In this document: positions 62,458 to 64,000 of the stretch, piece by piece | How positions within the stretch are numbered: position 1 is the first letter of the stretch | How the letters are laid out: each line of letters starts with the position of its first letter | Assembly (NCBI GenBank): GCA_023014485.1 | Contig: JAJOZX010008847.1 | Location: 93,501 to 157,500, forward strand | Direction: 5' to 3' | DNA length: 64,000 nt | Source of the DNA: Bathynomus jamesi | Taxonomy: Eukaryota > Arthropoda > Malacostraca > Isopoda > Cirolanidae | Made by a program: the position numbers and the translations under genes | The notes under the pieces: generated by a model | Seen by the model: the letters and a program-made list of their open reading frames with translations, nothing else | Database searches by the model: none | Told to the model about the DNA's origin: nothing

Positions 62458-64000
62458 ATGGCCAGAGAACTTCGTGATGCTGCAGCGAATTTGCTACTTG
62501 GTAAACCCACAAAGGACATACTAACATCGCGGCTTCCATCACAACGCGAAGTATTACGCAACTTCCTATATCATCATGTAGAGCAGAAAAAGACGATTAA
62601 CAGAAGCTTGCGAGATACTATTGAAGCAGTTATTCCTTACTGGGCGAAAGCAAGAATCCCAACTCAACGAGCAGATAACGCACAACGAAAACTGAAGAAG
62701 TTAGTTCAGCAATATTATAGTCTTAAGAAAGGCAGAAAAGCTTCAAGTGAGAGCAGAAAGATGAATATAGCGACGTTCAATGCTGATATTGATCATATTT
62801 TTGACATAGCTAAAGCGGATGCATTGAAAACAATGAATGTTAAGGAAGATAAACAGTTTCTCAGAAAACAGCGAGAGGATTTGTCAAGTTGCAGTTTTGG
62901 AGCAGCCGATTCAGTACTAGCACGAAAAGAAAAGCGGAAAAAGCAGCGAATAGAGGCTGAGCAGTTACGAAAAGAAAAGTACTTAGAAAAATCTCAACTT
63001 GTGCTTCTTCCAGTATCTTCACTCACCGCAGTAATTGGTGATAGTTCTGACTGCTCCTCTTCTGAATCAGAGTTGCAAAGCTCATGTGAACCAAGCTCAT
63101 CAAAATGTACTTCCTCTCAGTCAAAGAAGAGAAAACATTTGATCAATAAAGACGTAGCAATGTAGCAACATTCATCATATCATCAATGGCCAAATCACGT
63201 GGACAACAATTACATGAGGTATCAATTTCTCGTAGTACAGTACGCCGAACGCGCAGAAAGATTAGAGAAGAGGTTGCATATGAAGATAAGAAAATTTTGC
63301 GTTAGATTCACCTTTACTATTACATTGGGATGGAAAATTGCTACCTTCCATCGCGGGTAGACCAGAAAAAATTGATCGAATAGCGATACTTGCTACAGGT
63401 GGCGGAGAAGAAAAGCTTCTTGGGATTCCTGCTATTCCCAGAGGAACTGGTCAGGCTCAAGCAGATGCCTGCATTCAGACGTTAGACGAGTGGAGTTTGC
63501 GAGACCAGTTACGTGGTCTTGTATTCGATACAACGGCTGCAAATGCTGGATTAACAACAGGAGCTTGCACAGTTATCGAAAAAATAGTTGGCCGCTCGTT
63601 AACTTGGATAGCTTGTCGTCATCATATATTCGAAATAATCTTATCCAAAACGTTTACAACTTCTTTTGAAACTGCCAGTGGTCCAAATATACCATTCTTC
63701 AAACGTTTTAAGGATCAATGGCCAAACATTGACACGAAACACTACAAGGCTGCAACATCCGAGATCTTCATAGGAACATTGCGAGATACACAACACGAAC
63801 TTGTTGAGTTCTACACGGATGCTCTACAGAACAGCCAGCAGCTTCTCAAGAGATGATTACGCTGAACAACTAAGTTTATGTCTGATTTTCCTCGGATGAA
63901 ACTTTTCTGATGAAATTACTTTCAGAGCACCAGGAGCACTTCATCAAGCTAGGTGGATGGCTCAGGCTATTTATGTCTTGAAAATTTATCTATTTCGAGA
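62458..64000 (+). pseudogene. DDE-type transposase-like gene of unassigned family, truncated by the window end
   Basis: The ATG at 62458 has a good context (CCACCATGG) and follows an acceptor-like site. The first frame (to 63165) has a basic, coiled helical N-terminal domain and a Ser-rich linker before a KKRKH basic patch. A frame change near 63165 leads to SRSTVRRTRRKIREE; another near 63300 leads to LLLHWDGKLLP, LGIPAIPRGTGQAQA, GLVFDTTAANAG and WIACRHHIFE (63310-63856), then further breaks and GALHQARWMAQAIYVLK to the end. HWDGK and FDTT may hold the first two catalytic Asp residues. I have seen the FDTTxxN...CRHHxxE pattern in arthropod transposon-like proteins, but cannot name the superfamily. 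Confidence 0.6.

Noticed and set aside
63150..63310. Introns in place of frameshifts in the right-edge transposase
   Set aside because: No GT-AG pair fits both boundaries; the local GTAGCAA duplication at 63157-63170 is better explained by a small indel.

Overview
This 64 kb window is eukaryotic genomic DNA made almost entirely of mobile elements inserted into one another. I find no ordinary single-copy host gene. Very dense (TA)n, (CA)n, (GA)n and (CATA)n microsatellites, a LINE of a type I associate with decapod genomes, CCTAA-type arthropod telomere words and a mix of Polinton, Tc1/mariner, hAT, Ginger-like and Penelope elements all suggest an arthropod, perhaps a crustacean. That assignment is inference.

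The core is two Polinton/Maverick copies in inverted orientation. Copy 1 (about 6.68-20.1 kb) reads, left to right: four unassigned minus-strand genes (D, C, B, A), a minus-strand protein-primed family B DNA polymerase, a minus-strand proline-rich ORF, a compact divergent promoter, then plus-strand genes for packaging ATPase, a small basic protein, an unassigned protein, integrase with a chromodomain, minor capsid protein, a pX/pVI-like basic protein, major capsid protein and adenain-like protease. A minus-strand two-exon gene with a TATA box follows. Copy 2 (about 23.2-47.3 kb) carries the same genes in mirror order. Both copies are broken by frameshifts. Copy 2 is more decayed and was invaded by at least four elements: a mariner in the minor capsid gene (26.73-27.50 kb), a 5.8 kb TIR transposon with an XPG/FEN-like nuclease domain at the start of the proline-rich gene (31.05-36.87 kb, itself carrying a hAT MITE), a palindromic foldback MITE (37.36-37.56 kb), and a Penelope-like retroelement in the polymerase gene (38.10-42.10 kb). 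Target-site duplications are readable for most of these, and copy 1 provides the empty site.

Left flank: a degenerate CR1-like LINE (0.4-4.6 kb) with an esterase-type ORF1 and a broken ORF2 carrying an 8-bp-TSD hAT MITE, then SINE-like and minisatellite sequence. The spacer between the Polintons (20.2-23.2 kb) has a duplicated block, a Tigger/pogo deletion derivative and microsatellites. The right flank (47.4-64 kb) holds a Tc1 copy, several mariner remnants, a Ginger-like deletion derivative, inverted-repeat MITEs, tRNA- and 5S-derived SINE-like sequences, a jockey-like LINE split by a mariner, a Penelope RT fragment, and at the right edge an unassigned DDE-type transposase-like gene that runs out of the window.

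The Polinton gene set implies a self-replicating, capsid-forming, integrating element: polymerase for protein-primed replication, integrase for insertion, ATPase for packaging, protease for maturation, and double and single jelly-roll capsid proteins. The least explained parts are the four-gene A-D module and the two-exon gene. Both are conserved in the two copies, and a GGGCGGAGCTT box lies upstream of each unit.
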